Source: an uncultured bacterium
GTDB taxonomy: Bacteria; Actinomycetota; Thermoleophilia; BMS3ABIN01
Assembly (NCBI GenBank): GCA_913009925.1
Contig: CAJVWY010000037.1
Coordinates: forward strand, 1-9,462
Length of the DNA stretch: 9,462 nucleotides
Direction: 5' to 3'
The position numbers and the translations under genes were made by a program. Within the stretch, counting starts at the first letter, position 1. Each line of letters starts with the position of its first letter. The notes beneath the pieces are model-generated. The model was not told where the DNA came from, did no database searches, and saw only the letters and a list, made by a program, of their open reading frames with translations. This document shows, piece after piece, positions 1 through 6,210 of this stretch.

Positions 1-884
1 GCATCGCCCTCAACCTGGTCATCGTGGTCGTGGAGATCGTTGCCGGCTATATCGCCGGCAGCCTGGGACTGCTCAGTGACGCCGTACACAACTTCACCGA
101 CATGGCGGCCCTGGGGCTTTCCTGGTTCGCTTTCGAGCAGGCCAAGAAGCCCGCGACCGCGGCCAAGACCTTCGGCTACCACCGGACGGGGATCCTTACC
201 GCCCTCATCAACGCTACCGTCCTGGTGGTGATCACCCTCTGGATCTTCTATGAAGCCTATCATCGACTGCTGAACCCACAGCCCGTGGGTGGTCTCCTGG
301 TACTGGTCACCGCCACCGTCGCCCTCCTGGCCAACCTGTTGATCGTCTTCTTTCTGCGAAAACGGGCCAGCGGCGACATCAATATCCGCAGCGCCGTGCT
401 GCACCTGCTGGGGGATGCCGCCGCCTCCGCCGCCGTCGTCATCTCCGGCGTCGTTATCATCACCACCGGCTGGTATCCTGTCGATCCCCTGGTGAGCGTG
501 CTCCTGGGGCTGGCCATCCTCTGGGGGGCATGGCGTATCATCAGAGAGACGGTGGAAATCTTCCTGGAAGAGTCACCCCGCGCCATCAATGTAGACAGCG
601 TGGTGGAAAAGTTGATGGAGGAGGACGGTGTGAAGGGCATCCACGATATCCATGTCTGGACAATAGGTTCGGGAATTTATGCCCTCAGCTGCCACGTACT
701 GGTGGATGACGTGAAAGTAAGCGATAGCGGCCGCATTGCCGGCGACCTGAAAGAGATGCTGGCGCGTGATTTCGACATACGTCACTCGACACTGGAGATG
801 GAATCCGTGCCCTGTGACGTCAGCGGCCCCTATTGTGACATCCAGCACCAGCATAATCGCCCAGACCAGAAGAAAGATTGCTAG
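1..884 (+). CDS. CDF-family zinc/cation efflux transporter, 5'-truncated
   Basis: This is a cation diffusion facilitator (CzcD/ZitB type), an inner-membrane antiporter that exports Zn2+ and related divalent metals from the cytoplasm in exchange for protons. The reading frame is open from base 3, so the true start and part of the first membrane helix lie upstream; a GTG at 24 is internal. Counting from the Val codon at 24, helix 2 carries HNFTD (22-26) and helix 5 carries HLLGD (127-131). These give the HxxxD/HxxxD quartet typical of zinc-type CDFs. Hydrophobic stretches lie near 60-80, 90-111, 125-148 and 152-170. The cytoplasmic domain from about 185 has IHDIHVW (206-212) and HSTLEME (254-260). 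A short tail contains Cys264, Cys271, Cys286 and an HQH, so it may bind metal. The gene ends in TAG. The next gene starts 41 bases downstream with no clear promoter between, so co-transcription is likely. Family assignment is firm; the exact metal is not. Confidence 0.93.
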   Translation, partial: IALNLVIVVVEIVAGYIAGSLGLLSDAVHNFTDMAALGLSWFAFEQAKKPATAAKTFGYHRTGILTALINATVLVVITLWIFYEAYHRLLNPQPVGGLLVLVTATVALLANLLIVFFLRKRASGDINIRSAVLHLLGDAAASAAVVISGVVIITTGWYPVDPLVSVLLGLAILWGAWRIIRETVEIFLEESPRAINVDSVVEKLMEEDGVKGIHDIHVWTIGSGIYALSCHVLVDDVKVSDSGRIAGDLKEMLARDFDIRHSTLEMESVPCDVSGPYCDIQHQHNRPDQKKDC

Positions 885-910
885 AATAGGTTGGCAAGAA
901 ACGAGCGACC

Positions 911-918
911 AAGGAAGG
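911..918 (+). promoter_or_regulatory. Ribosome binding site deciding a TTG start
   Basis: AAGGAAGG lies 7 bases upstream of the TTG at 926. It is the only good Shine-Dalgarno match near this gene and favours TTG over the internal ATGs at 968 and 1028, which lack one. Starting at TTG also keeps the Lys-rich cytoplasmic tail that precedes the membrane helix. Confidence 0.7.
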
Positions 919-925
919 TTTTAAA

Positions 926-1462
926 TTGGCTAAAAAGAAAGCATCATCCGGCAAGCGGCCGGCCGGGATGAAATCCAGAGGCGGCCGGCCTGCGGGAAAG
1001 AAGAAGCGCGGCAATAACAGCGCGGCCATGACCACCATCATCATCGGTGTGGCCCTGGCGCTGGGCATCGTCGGCGGCATCGTGGTATGGAGCCTTACAA
1101 ACAGCAGCAACGGCCTGGCCTTGCCCGACTTCGCCTACGCGGCGAGCGCCCCCAAGCAGGCGCCCCAGGGCTACCAGGCGGCTCTGGATATCCCCGAATA
1201 CCTGGAACAGATACCCTGTTACTGCGGCTGCGGCCAGTATGACGGACACAAGAACAACCTGGACTGCTTCATCGAGTCACGCCAGGGCGACAAGGTGGAG
1301 TGGGATGACCACGCCGCCGGCTGAGACATATGAGTGAATATTGCTCTGGACGTGCTCCAGATGAAGAACAAGGGAATGGATATCAAGGACATCCGGGCGA
1401 ATATCGACGGGCAGTACGCCCCCAAGGGCTACACGCCCACACCGACACCGCCGGTTGAGTAA
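926..1462 (+). CDS. PCYCGC-motif membrane-anchored protein, probable selenoprotein with UxxU motif
   Basis: The proposed product is 178 residues, read through two in-frame TGA codons as selenocysteine (Sec133 and Sec136) to TAA at 1460-1462. A conventional reading stops at 1324 and gives only 132 residues. Visible parts are a Lys/Arg-rich cytoplasmic tail (1-34), one membrane helix (about 35-57), a linker, then the conserved domain with IPCYCGCG (96-103; Cys98, 100, 102), GH at 107-108, DCF at 113-115 (Cys114) and WDDH (126-129). The extension has VNIALD (137-142), KDIR (154-157) and a Thr/Pro tail. From memory, Bacillus members of this family (Pfam 'PCYCGC') continue after WDDH with a CxxC, then an IA-containing helix, a KEIR-like segment and a PTPTP tail; here both TGAs sit on the two Cys positions. 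Function is unknown; an extracytoplasmic thiol/selenol redox or metal-binding role is inferred. It probably shares a transcript with the metal exporter upstream. The alternative is a gene truncated by two TGA mutations, which I consider much less likely. Confidence 0.82.
1322..1333 (+). other. Two in-frame TGA codons, proposed Sec-x-x-Sec
   Basis: TGA at 1322-1324 and TGA at 1331-1333 are separated by GAC ATA (Asp-Ile) and lie in the frame of the PCYCGC gene. They occupy the positions where family relatives, as recalled, have a CxxC motif. Downstream the frame stays open for 42 codons with conserved-looking content, which would not be expected after a genuine stop. Neighbouring genes on the minus strand end in ordinary TGA, so a reassigned code is not the explanation. 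Confidence 0.78.
1341..1364 (+). promoter_or_regulatory. Candidate bacterial SECIS stem-loop
   Basis: Bases 1345-1350 (TCTGGA) pair perfectly with 1356-1361 (TCCAGA), leaving a five-base loop CGTGC (1351-1355). A bulged C at 1344 and three weaker pairs (G1343-T1362, T1342-G1363, T1341-A1364) can extend the stem. Bacterial SECIS elements lie inside the coding region just 3' of the UGA and usually have a G early in a small apical loop; here the loop has G second, followed by U. The loop begins 17 bases after the second TGA and 26 after the first, both within the range I recall for bacteria, so one hairpin might serve both codons. Pairing was judged by eye only, with no energy calculation. Confidence 0.6.
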
Positions 1463-1495
1463 GCTGTAAACCAGGGATGCGGCGGGCGGATATGG

Positions 1496-3574
1496 TCAAT
1501 CGCCTTCGGTCAGCTCGAGAAACTCCTTTTCGGAGAGGATGGTCTTCCCCAGTTCACGGGCTTTTTCGGCCTTGGACCCCGGGTTCTCCCCCAAAACCAC
1601 GTAGTCGGTGCTTTTGCCCACGGAGCCCGAGACCTTGCCGCCCGCAGCCTCGATCAACTCCCTGGCCTGGGAGCGGCTGAGAGTGGGCAGGGCGCCGGTA
1701 AGCACGAAACGCTTGCCCTCCAGCGTCCGGTGCGCTTCCCTCTCCTCCTCAGAGACCGAGAGATTGAGCCCGGCCTTGCGCAGGCGGGAGACCGTCTCGC
1801 GGTTGTGGGGTTCGGCGAAATACTCCCTTACCGACTCGGCTATCTTGGGGCCGATGCCTTCCACCTCGGCCACCTCCTCCTGGCTGGCTGCCGCCAGGGC
1901 ATCGATGTCCCGGAAGCGGGACGCCAGCAACTGGGCGTTGATAGAGCCTACGTGGCGGATGCCCAGGGCGAACAAAACCCGATGATAGGGACGCCGCTTG
2001 GATTCCTCCAGCGAGGACAGCATGTTATCGACGCTTTTTTCCTGAAGGCGGTGGGGAACGCGCTTTCCCCGCTCATTGACGGAACTGGAAAGCTCCAGCC
2101 CGACCAGATTCTCCCGTTTCAGGTCGTACAGGTCCGCCATGTTGCTGATGAGCCCCAGCTCGAACAGGCGCTCCACCAGCTTCTCGCCCACGCCGTCGAT
2201 GTCCATGGCGTCCTTGCTGACGAAATGCTTGATACTCTCTACTATCTGCGCAGGACAGGACTTGTTGGGACAGCGGACCACTACCTCGCCCTCGGGGCGC
2301 ACGGTTGCAGCGCCGCACGAGGGGCATATGTCCGGCATGTGGAAGACTTTTTCTTTCCCGGTGCGCTTCTGTATCACCGGACCCACGATCTGGGGAATCA
2401 CGTCGCCGGCCCTTTGCACCACCACCAGGTCTCCCACGCGGATGTCCTTGCGATGGATATCGTCTTCGTTGTGCAAGGTGGCGTGGCTCACCGTGACCCC
2501 GCCGACTTCCACCGGCTCCATGATGGCGATGGGATTGAGGGCACCGGTGCGACCCACGCTTATTTCTATCTCCAGCAACCTGGTTATCTCGGTGCTGGGA
2601 GCGAACTTGTAAGCCACCGCCCAGCGGGGGTCGCGGCCGGCGATGCCGAGGACATCCTGCATGCGGTAGCTGTCCACCTTGACCACAGCGCCGTCGATAT
2701 CATAATCGAGCTCGGCCCGGCGCTCCTCCCAGGCGCGGCATTCCTCGTAGACGCCGGCGAAGCTGTCATACCTTTTCACCATGGGGTTGACCCGCAGGCC
2801 ATGCCGCCTCAGCCATTGCAAGGCGGACCAATGGGAGTCCAGTTCCAATCCTTCGGTATAGCCCACCTGGTAGCACCAGATGCTCAACGGACGCTGCGCC
2901 GCCACGCGCGGGTCCAGCTGACGGATGGAGCCGGCGGCGGCGTTTCGGGGGTTGGCAAAGGTGGGTTCGCCGGCGGCGGCCCGTTCCTCGTTGAGGCGCT
3001 CGAAGGCGGCCAGCGGCAGGTAGACCTCGCCGCGCACCTCGACAACCGGCGGCGCCTGTTCACCCGGTTCCAGGCGGAGGGACAGGGGGATGGCGCCGAT
3101 GGTACGCAGGTTGGCGGTGACGTCCTCACCGACTTCGCCGTTGCCGCGGGTGGCGCCGCGAGCCAGGCTGCCGTCCTCATAGACCAGGGACACGGCCAGG
3201 CCGTCGATCTTGGGCTCGGTGACATAGGCGGCCGTGGCGGGATCGATGCCGGCCTCTTCCAGCAGCTTGCACAGCCGCCGGTGCCAGTCTTCAAGCTCGC
3301 TTTTGTTGCGGGCGTTGGCCAGGGAGTACATAGGCAGGGGATGTTTCACCTGTCGGAAGGAATCCAGCGGCTCGGCGCCCACCCGCTGGGTGGGCGAATC
3401 GGCGGTGCGCAGCTGCGGGTACTGCTCCTCCAGCTGCTTCAGCTCGTTGAACAGCCGGTCGTATTCGGCGTCGCTGATCTCCGGCTGGTCCAGAACATAA
3501 TAGAGGTAGTTGTGATGTTCGAGCTGGGCACGAAGATCTTCAGCCCGTTTCCTGATTTCATCAGGCAGCGACAT
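1496..3574 (-). CDS. ligA: NAD-dependent DNA ligase LigA
   Basis: LigA seals nicks in duplex DNA using NAD+, joining Okazaki fragments and completing excision repair in the cytoplasm. The 692-residue product is close to the usual family length and complete. The N-terminal Ia domain contains HNYLYYVLDQPEISDAEYDR (21-40), which binds NAD+. The adenylation domain carries KIDG with the AMP-accepting Lys122, followed by TRGNGEVGEDVT (142-153) and NPRNAAAGSIRQLDP (208-222). The OB fold follows, then a four-Cys zinc finger (Cys417, 420, 435, 440), helix-hairpin-helix repeats (about 535-590) and a C-terminal BRCT domain (about 616-690). An apparent insert at 495-509, just after the zinc finger region, is absent from the sequences I remember. 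No strong ribosome binding site precedes the ATG, but the protein begins at the usual place. The stop is TGA, facing the PCYCGC gene tail to tail across 33 bases in which no terminator hairpin is obvious. Confidence 0.98.
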   Translation of the reverse strand: MSLPDEIRKRAEDLRAQLEHHNYLYYVLDQPEISDAEYDRLFNELKQLEEQYPQLRTADSPTQRVGAEPLDSFRQVKHPLPMYSLANARNKSELEDWHRRLCKLLEEAGIDPATAAYVTEPKIDGLAVSLVYEDGSLARGATRGNGEVGEDVTANLRTIGAIPLSLRLEPGEQAPPVVEVRGEVYLPLAAFERLNEERAAAGEPTFANPRNAAAGSIRQLDPRVAAQRPLSIWCYQVGYTEGLELDSHWSALQWLRRHGLRVNPMVKRYDSFAGVYEECRAWEERRAELDYDIDGAVVKVDSYRMQDVLGIAGRDPRWAVAYKFAPSTEITRLLEIEISVGRTGALNPIAIMEPVEVGGVTVSHATLHNEDDIHRKDIRVGDLVVVQRAGDVIPQIVGPVIQKRTGKEKVFHMPDICPSCGAATVRPEGEVVVRCPNKSCPAQIVESIKHFVSKDAMDIDGVGEKLVERLFELGLISNMADLYDLKRENLVGLELSSSVNERGKRVPHRLQEKSVDNMLSSLEESKRRPYHRVLFALGIRHVGSINAQLLASRFRDIDALAAASQEEVAEVEGIGPKIAESVREYFAEPHNRETVSRLRKAGLNLSVSEEEREAHRTLEGKRFVLTGALPTLSRSQARELIEAAGGKVSGSVGKSTDYVVLGENPGSKAEKARELGKTILSEKEFLELTEGD

Positions 3575-3627
3575 GGGGCCGGGCGCGGGAGTCTATTTTG
3601 GAACCTTTGAATTCCATAGCTGGTGGG

Positions 3628-3633
3628 ATTATA
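3628..3633 (-). promoter_or_regulatory. Possible -10 box upstream of ligA
   Basis: The 69-base gap between mog and ligA contains a perfect TATAAT on the minus strand, in an AT-rich patch within otherwise GC-rich DNA. No convincing -35 hexamer is present 16-18 bases upstream and there is no extended -10 TG. It might give ligA its own transcript separate from the pterin operon; the assignment is weak. Confidence 0.25.
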
Positions 3634-3643
3634 TCCAATCCGC

Positions 3644-4141
3644 CTATGGCCTGCCGCATTCCCTTCCTTCGCCCGCCAGCAGCTCCAGGGCGTGTTGGAG
3701 GGCGGGTTCTATCACCGCGAAGGACTCTTCACAGGCTCTGGGGCTGCCGGGGAAGTTGATGATCAGGGTACGGCCACGGGCGCCGGCCACGGCACGGGAC
3801 AGCATGGCCCGCGGGGTGATGGCCAGTGACCGGGCACGGATGGCCTCGGTGAAGCCGGGAGCGGCGCGCTCGATCACGTCGCCGGTGGCCTCGGGGGTTA
3901 CATCACGAGGTCCCAGGCCGGTGCCGCCGTTGGTGATGATGAGGCTGATGCCCTGGTCACAGAACGCCAACAGCGTGGCGGTGATCCGATCCCGCTGGTC
4001 GGGAACGATGGCGCGGGCGACCCTGTCCGCCCCGAAACCGGCCAGCAGACTCTCCAGCAGGTCACCGCTGCCGTCGGCCCGCTCGCCGCGGGCCCCCTTG
4101 TCGCTGACCGTTATTACCGCTGCCGTGAATCTCATCCGCAT
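3644..4141 (-). CDS. mog: Molybdopterin adenylyltransferase, MogA/MoaB family
   Basis: This cytoplasmic enzyme of molybdenum/tungsten cofactor synthesis activates molybdopterin with ATP to give adenylyl-molybdopterin, ready for metal insertion by MoeA. The 165-residue product spans the whole MogA/MoaB fold. Residues 11-26 hold TVSDKGARGERADGSG, and residues 71-86 hold NGGTGLGPRDVTPEAT, the family signature with Asp80. Residues 129-137 hold NFPGSPRAC, a variant of the usual PGNP-type loop. GAAGGAG at 4146-4152 is the ribosome binding site. A GTG at 4144 is too close to it; ATG at 4141 (4-base gap) or ATG at 4135 (10-base gap) are the plausible starts, and I chose 4141. Only 42 bases separate it from the MOSC gene upstream. 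MogA and MoaB cannot be told apart reliably by eye. Confidence 0.93.
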   Translation of the reverse strand: MRMRFTAAVITVSDKGARGERADGSGDLLESLLAGFGADRVARAIVPDQRDRITATLLAFCDQGISLIITNGGTGLGPRDVTPEATGDVIERAAPGFTEAIRARSLAITPRAMLSRAVAGARGRTLIINFPGSPRACEESFAVIEPALQHALELLAGEGRECGRP

Positions 4142-4183
4142 CACACTCCTTCAGGCAGAACCTCGCTGCGCCCGCGATGACGA

Positions 4184-4612
4184 TTATATTACGGATATGG
4201 AGTCGCCGGCCCTCACCGTGCCACCCTCCAGGACGCGGGCGAATATGCCCTCGCGGGGCATGACGCAATCACCGGCCTGGTAATAGATGGCACAGCGGTC
4301 ATGACACTCCTTGCCTATCTGTGTGACCTCCAGCAGGGCGGCTCCGGCCTGAAGCCGCGTCCCCACGGGCAGACCGGGCAGGTCCATGCCCTCGGTGGTC
4401 AGGTTCTCGGCGAAAGCGCCGGGGCCCACATCCAGGCCCTTGCCGATCATCTTCTCGATGCTCTCCATCGCCAACAGGCTCACCTGCCGGTGCCAACCGC
4501 CGGCGTGGGCATCGCCGCTGATGCCGTGACCGGCCTTAAGCCGGGCGATACCCGCCGGCGTCTTCCGTTCGCCTTTTTCAGCGGAAACATTTATCGATAA
4601 TATCCTGGCCAT
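4184..4612 (-). CDS. Small MOSC-domain protein
   Basis: A stand-alone MOSC domain of 142 residues. MOSC proteins (named after the Moco sulfurase C-terminus) bind molybdopterin or its metal and are often linked to sulfur transfer to the cofactor. The sequence shows GDAHAGGWHRQVSLL (33-47), FAENLTTEG (67-75), a Cys-rich stretch with Cys103, Cys107 and Cys116, and MPREGIFARV (118-127). Cys103 sits in the place of the conserved MOSC cysteine (GxxC type). I start the gene at the ATG at 4612, because MARILSI begins the first strand of the fold; the open frame upstream to 4735 is low-complexity and overlaps moaC. Its ribosome binding site is poor (GGGAAG directly adjacent, GGAG about 12 bases away). 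The position between moaC and mog ties it to cofactor synthesis, but its substrate is unknown. Confidence 0.88.
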   Translation of the reverse strand: MARILSINVSAEKGERKTPAGIARLKAGHGISGDAHAGGWHRQVSLLAMESIEKMIGKGLDVGPGAFAENLTTEGMDLPGLPVGTRLQAGAALLEVTQIGKECHDRCAIYYQAGDCVMPREGIFARVLEGGTVRAGDSISVI

Positions 4613-4646
4613 CTTCCCGGCTCCATCAGATCTTTCCCCGGACTCA

Positions 4647-5135
4647 TCAGTCGCTGCTGCTGTTGCCGCCCTTCTTTGCCAGCAACCTGATGCCGGTGAC
4701 CTCCATCCCCTTGTCCACCGACTTGCACATGTCATATACGGTCAGGGCCGCCACCGCGGCGGCGGTCAGGGCCTCCATCTCCACGCCGGTCTTGCCGGAC
4801 ACGCGCACCGCCGCCTCTATGGCTACGGCCGGCCCGTCCTCCTCCAGCTGGAAATCCACGGCGACATGCTCGACCGCCAGAGGATGACACATGGGGATCA
4901 GGCCCGCGGTACCTTTGGCCGCCATGATGCCCGCCACCCGGGCCACCGACAGCACATCGCCCTTGGGCAGCGCCCGGTCCGCCAGCAGGCGCAAGGTCTC
5001 CGTCGCCATCTCCACCCGGGCCGCCGCCCGGGCCACACGCCCGGTCACCGCCTTGTCACCCACATCGACCATGCGAGCCTTCCCCTGGTCGTCCAGATGG
5101 GAGAAAGCCCCTCCTGCCGGATTACCGGCCATCAT
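4647..5135 (-). CDS. moaC: Cyclic pyranopterin monophosphate synthase MoaC
   Basis: MoaC converts 3',8-cyclo-7,8-dihydro-GTP, the product of MoaA, into cyclic pyranopterin monophosphate, the first stable intermediate of molybdopterin synthesis. The 162-residue length is normal for the family. Signature segments are the N-terminal MVDVGDK (22-28), PKGDVL (57-62), the substrate loop IPMCHPLAVEHV (80-91), and the catalytic block from KTGVEMEAL (115-123) to YDMCKSVDKGM (134-144), with its conserved Asp and Lys residues. The start at 5135 is supported by GAGGT at 5142-5146, 6 bases away. An upstream ATG at 5174 would add only a charged tail and has no ribosome binding site. It lies 91 bases after moaA and 34 before the MOSC gene. 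Confidence 0.96.
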   Translation of the reverse strand: MMAGNPAGGAFSHLDDQGKARMVDVGDKAVTGRVARAAARVEMATETLRLLADRALPKGDVLSVARVAGIMAAKGTAGLIPMCHPLAVEHVAVDFQLEEDGPAVAIEAAVRVSGKTGVEMEALTAAAVAALTVYDMCKSVDKGMEVTGIRLLAKKGGNSSSD

Positions 5136-5141
5136 GTCATC

Positions 5142-5149
5142 ACCTCTCC
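5142..5149 (-). promoter_or_regulatory. Ribosome binding site deciding the moaC start
   Basis: The minus strand reads GAGAGGTG-type purine sequence here (GGAGAGGTG across 5141-5149). The core GAGGT is 6 bases from the ATG at 5135, so it selects the MMAGN start over the more upstream ATGs at 5159 and 5174. Confidence 0.65.
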
Positions 5150-5226
5150 GTTCATCCATCCTCCATTTATCCATTCACGAAAGATCGCACCCGCCCGTCC
5201 ATGTCCACTGGCACAGGGAGCCCCGC

Positions 5227-6210
5227 CTACCCTCCGATCTGGGCCATGGTGCGGCGATGCGGCCTGCGGCAAAGCCGCCAGTCGTACCTCTTGCCGTCAA
5301 CGGCCGCGGCTATCGCCGCCGCCAGCCTGCTGGTCCCTTCTTCAAGCAGCGACCTGATATCCATCTCCTGTTCGGCGAACAGGCAGTTTCGCAGCCTGCC
5401 GTCGGCCGTAAGCCGCAGACGGTTGCAACGGGAACAGAAATGGTCGCCCAGGCTGATCAGCCCCAGGGTCCCCGCGGCGCCGGGGAAGCTGAAATAACGC
5501 GCCGGGCCCGCCCCCGCCGGCGCCGGCGCCGGCGAAAGTTCCACCCGCCTTCCCAGCTCCCGGAGCAGACGCTCGCCGGACATGAAATCCTCAGGTACCG
5601 GACCGCTGTTTACCGGCATCAGTTCGATGAACCGCAGATGCAGGGGTTTAACCCGCACCAGCTCCATAAAGCCGTCCAGCTCCGCCACCAGACCGGTCAG
5701 TATCACCACGTTCACCTTCACCGGCTCCAGGCCCGCGGCCAGAGCCGCCTCCAGACCATTGACCGCCGCCGCCAGCTCGCCGCCCCTGGTCAAACTCGCA
5801 TACCTGCCGGCGTCAAGGCTGTCGATACTGATATTCACCCGGTCCAGGCCCGCCGCCGCCAGCCCGCCGGCAGCGTCCGCCAGCAGGATGCCGTTGGTAG
5901 TAAGCGCCAGATCCCCGATACCGTCGATGGCGGCCAGGGCGGCTACCAGATCCACGCACCGGCGTCGCACCAGCGGCTCACCGCCGGTGATCCGCACCCG
6001 GGAGATCCCCTGACCGGCGGCGGTACGGACGAATCGCGTAATCTCCTCGTAGGTCAGTATATCGTCGTGCCCTTTCCGCTCCACCCCTTCCGGCGGCATG
6101 CAGTAGCGGCATCTCAGGTTACAGCGATCGGTGATGGAAATCCGCAGGTAGTCGACGACGCCGTGGACACGGCCGCCATTAAGATCATGTCCGGCCGCGA
6201 AGTCACTCAT
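5227..6210 (-). CDS. moaA: GTP 3',8-cyclase MoaA (radical SAM)
   Basis: MoaA is the radical SAM enzyme that starts molybdopterin synthesis by cyclising GTP to 3',8-cyclo-7,8-dihydro-GTP. It is oxygen-sensitive and cytoplasmic. The 327-residue product is of normal length. The N-terminal cluster motif CNLRCRYC supplies Cys30, Cys34 and Cys37, ITGGEPL (74-80) is the SAM-binding GGE motif, and TTNG (104-107) and NISIDSLD (126-133) follow on the barrel. The second 4Fe-4S cluster, which binds GTP, uses Cys259, Cys262 and Cys276. The protein ends in Gly-Gly, the C-terminal tail needed for activity in this family. An Ala/Pro/Gly linker at about 226-238 is encoded by a GC hexamer repeat. The ATG overlaps the mobAB stop by one base (TGATG), indicating translational coupling; the stop is TAG. 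Confidence 0.98.
   Translation of the reverse strand: MSDFAAGHDLNGGRVHGVVDYLRISITDRCNLRCRYCMPPEGVERKGHDDILTYEEITRFVRTAAGQGISRVRITGGEPLVRRRCVDLVAALAAIDGIGDLALTTNGILLADAAGGLAAAGLDRVNISIDSLDAGRYASLTRGGELAAAVNGLEAALAAGLEPVKVNVVILTGLVAELDGFMELVRVKPLHLRFIELMPVNSGPVPEDFMSGERLLRELGRRVELSPAPAPAGAGPARYFSFPGAAGTLGLISLGDHFCSRCNRLRLTADGRLRNCLFAEQEMDIRSLLEEGTSRLAAAIAAAVDGKRYDWRLCRRPHRRTMAQIGG
5515..5532 (+). repeat. Three tandem CGCCGG hexamers inside moaA
   Basis: CGCCGG is repeated three times without interruption and encodes part of an Ala-Pro linker (about residues 227-233 of MoaA) between the barrel and the C-terminal cluster region. A hexamer repeat stays in frame, so copy number could vary between strains without breaking the gene. 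Confidence 0.7.

Noticed and set aside
926..1324. The PCYCGC gene as a normal 132-residue protein or a recent pseudogene.
   Set aside because: The same frame continues with conserved-looking sequence past both TGAs, and the TGAs coincide with motif cysteines. A decayed gene would be expected to show random stops or frame changes.
1322..1333. TGA reassigned to an ordinary amino acid throughout this genome.
   Set aside because: ligA, tupB, tupC and mobAB all end in TGA at their expected family lengths, so TGA is a normal stop here.
1463..1495. A shared terminator between the converging PCYCGC and ligA genes.
   Set aside because: No clear GC hairpin with a T tract is visible in the 33-base gap on either strand.
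1730..3610. A 626-codon plus-strand open frame opposite ligA.
   Set aside because: It lies antisense to a complete, motif-perfect ligA; long antisense frames are common in GC-rich genes, and the predicted protein is His/Gly/Leu-rich with no recognisable domain.
4183..4188. A perfect TATAAT on the minus strand between the MOSC gene and mog.
   Set aside because: It overlaps the MOSC stop codon, has no -35 match at the right distance, and the two genes are only 42 bases apart in an operon.
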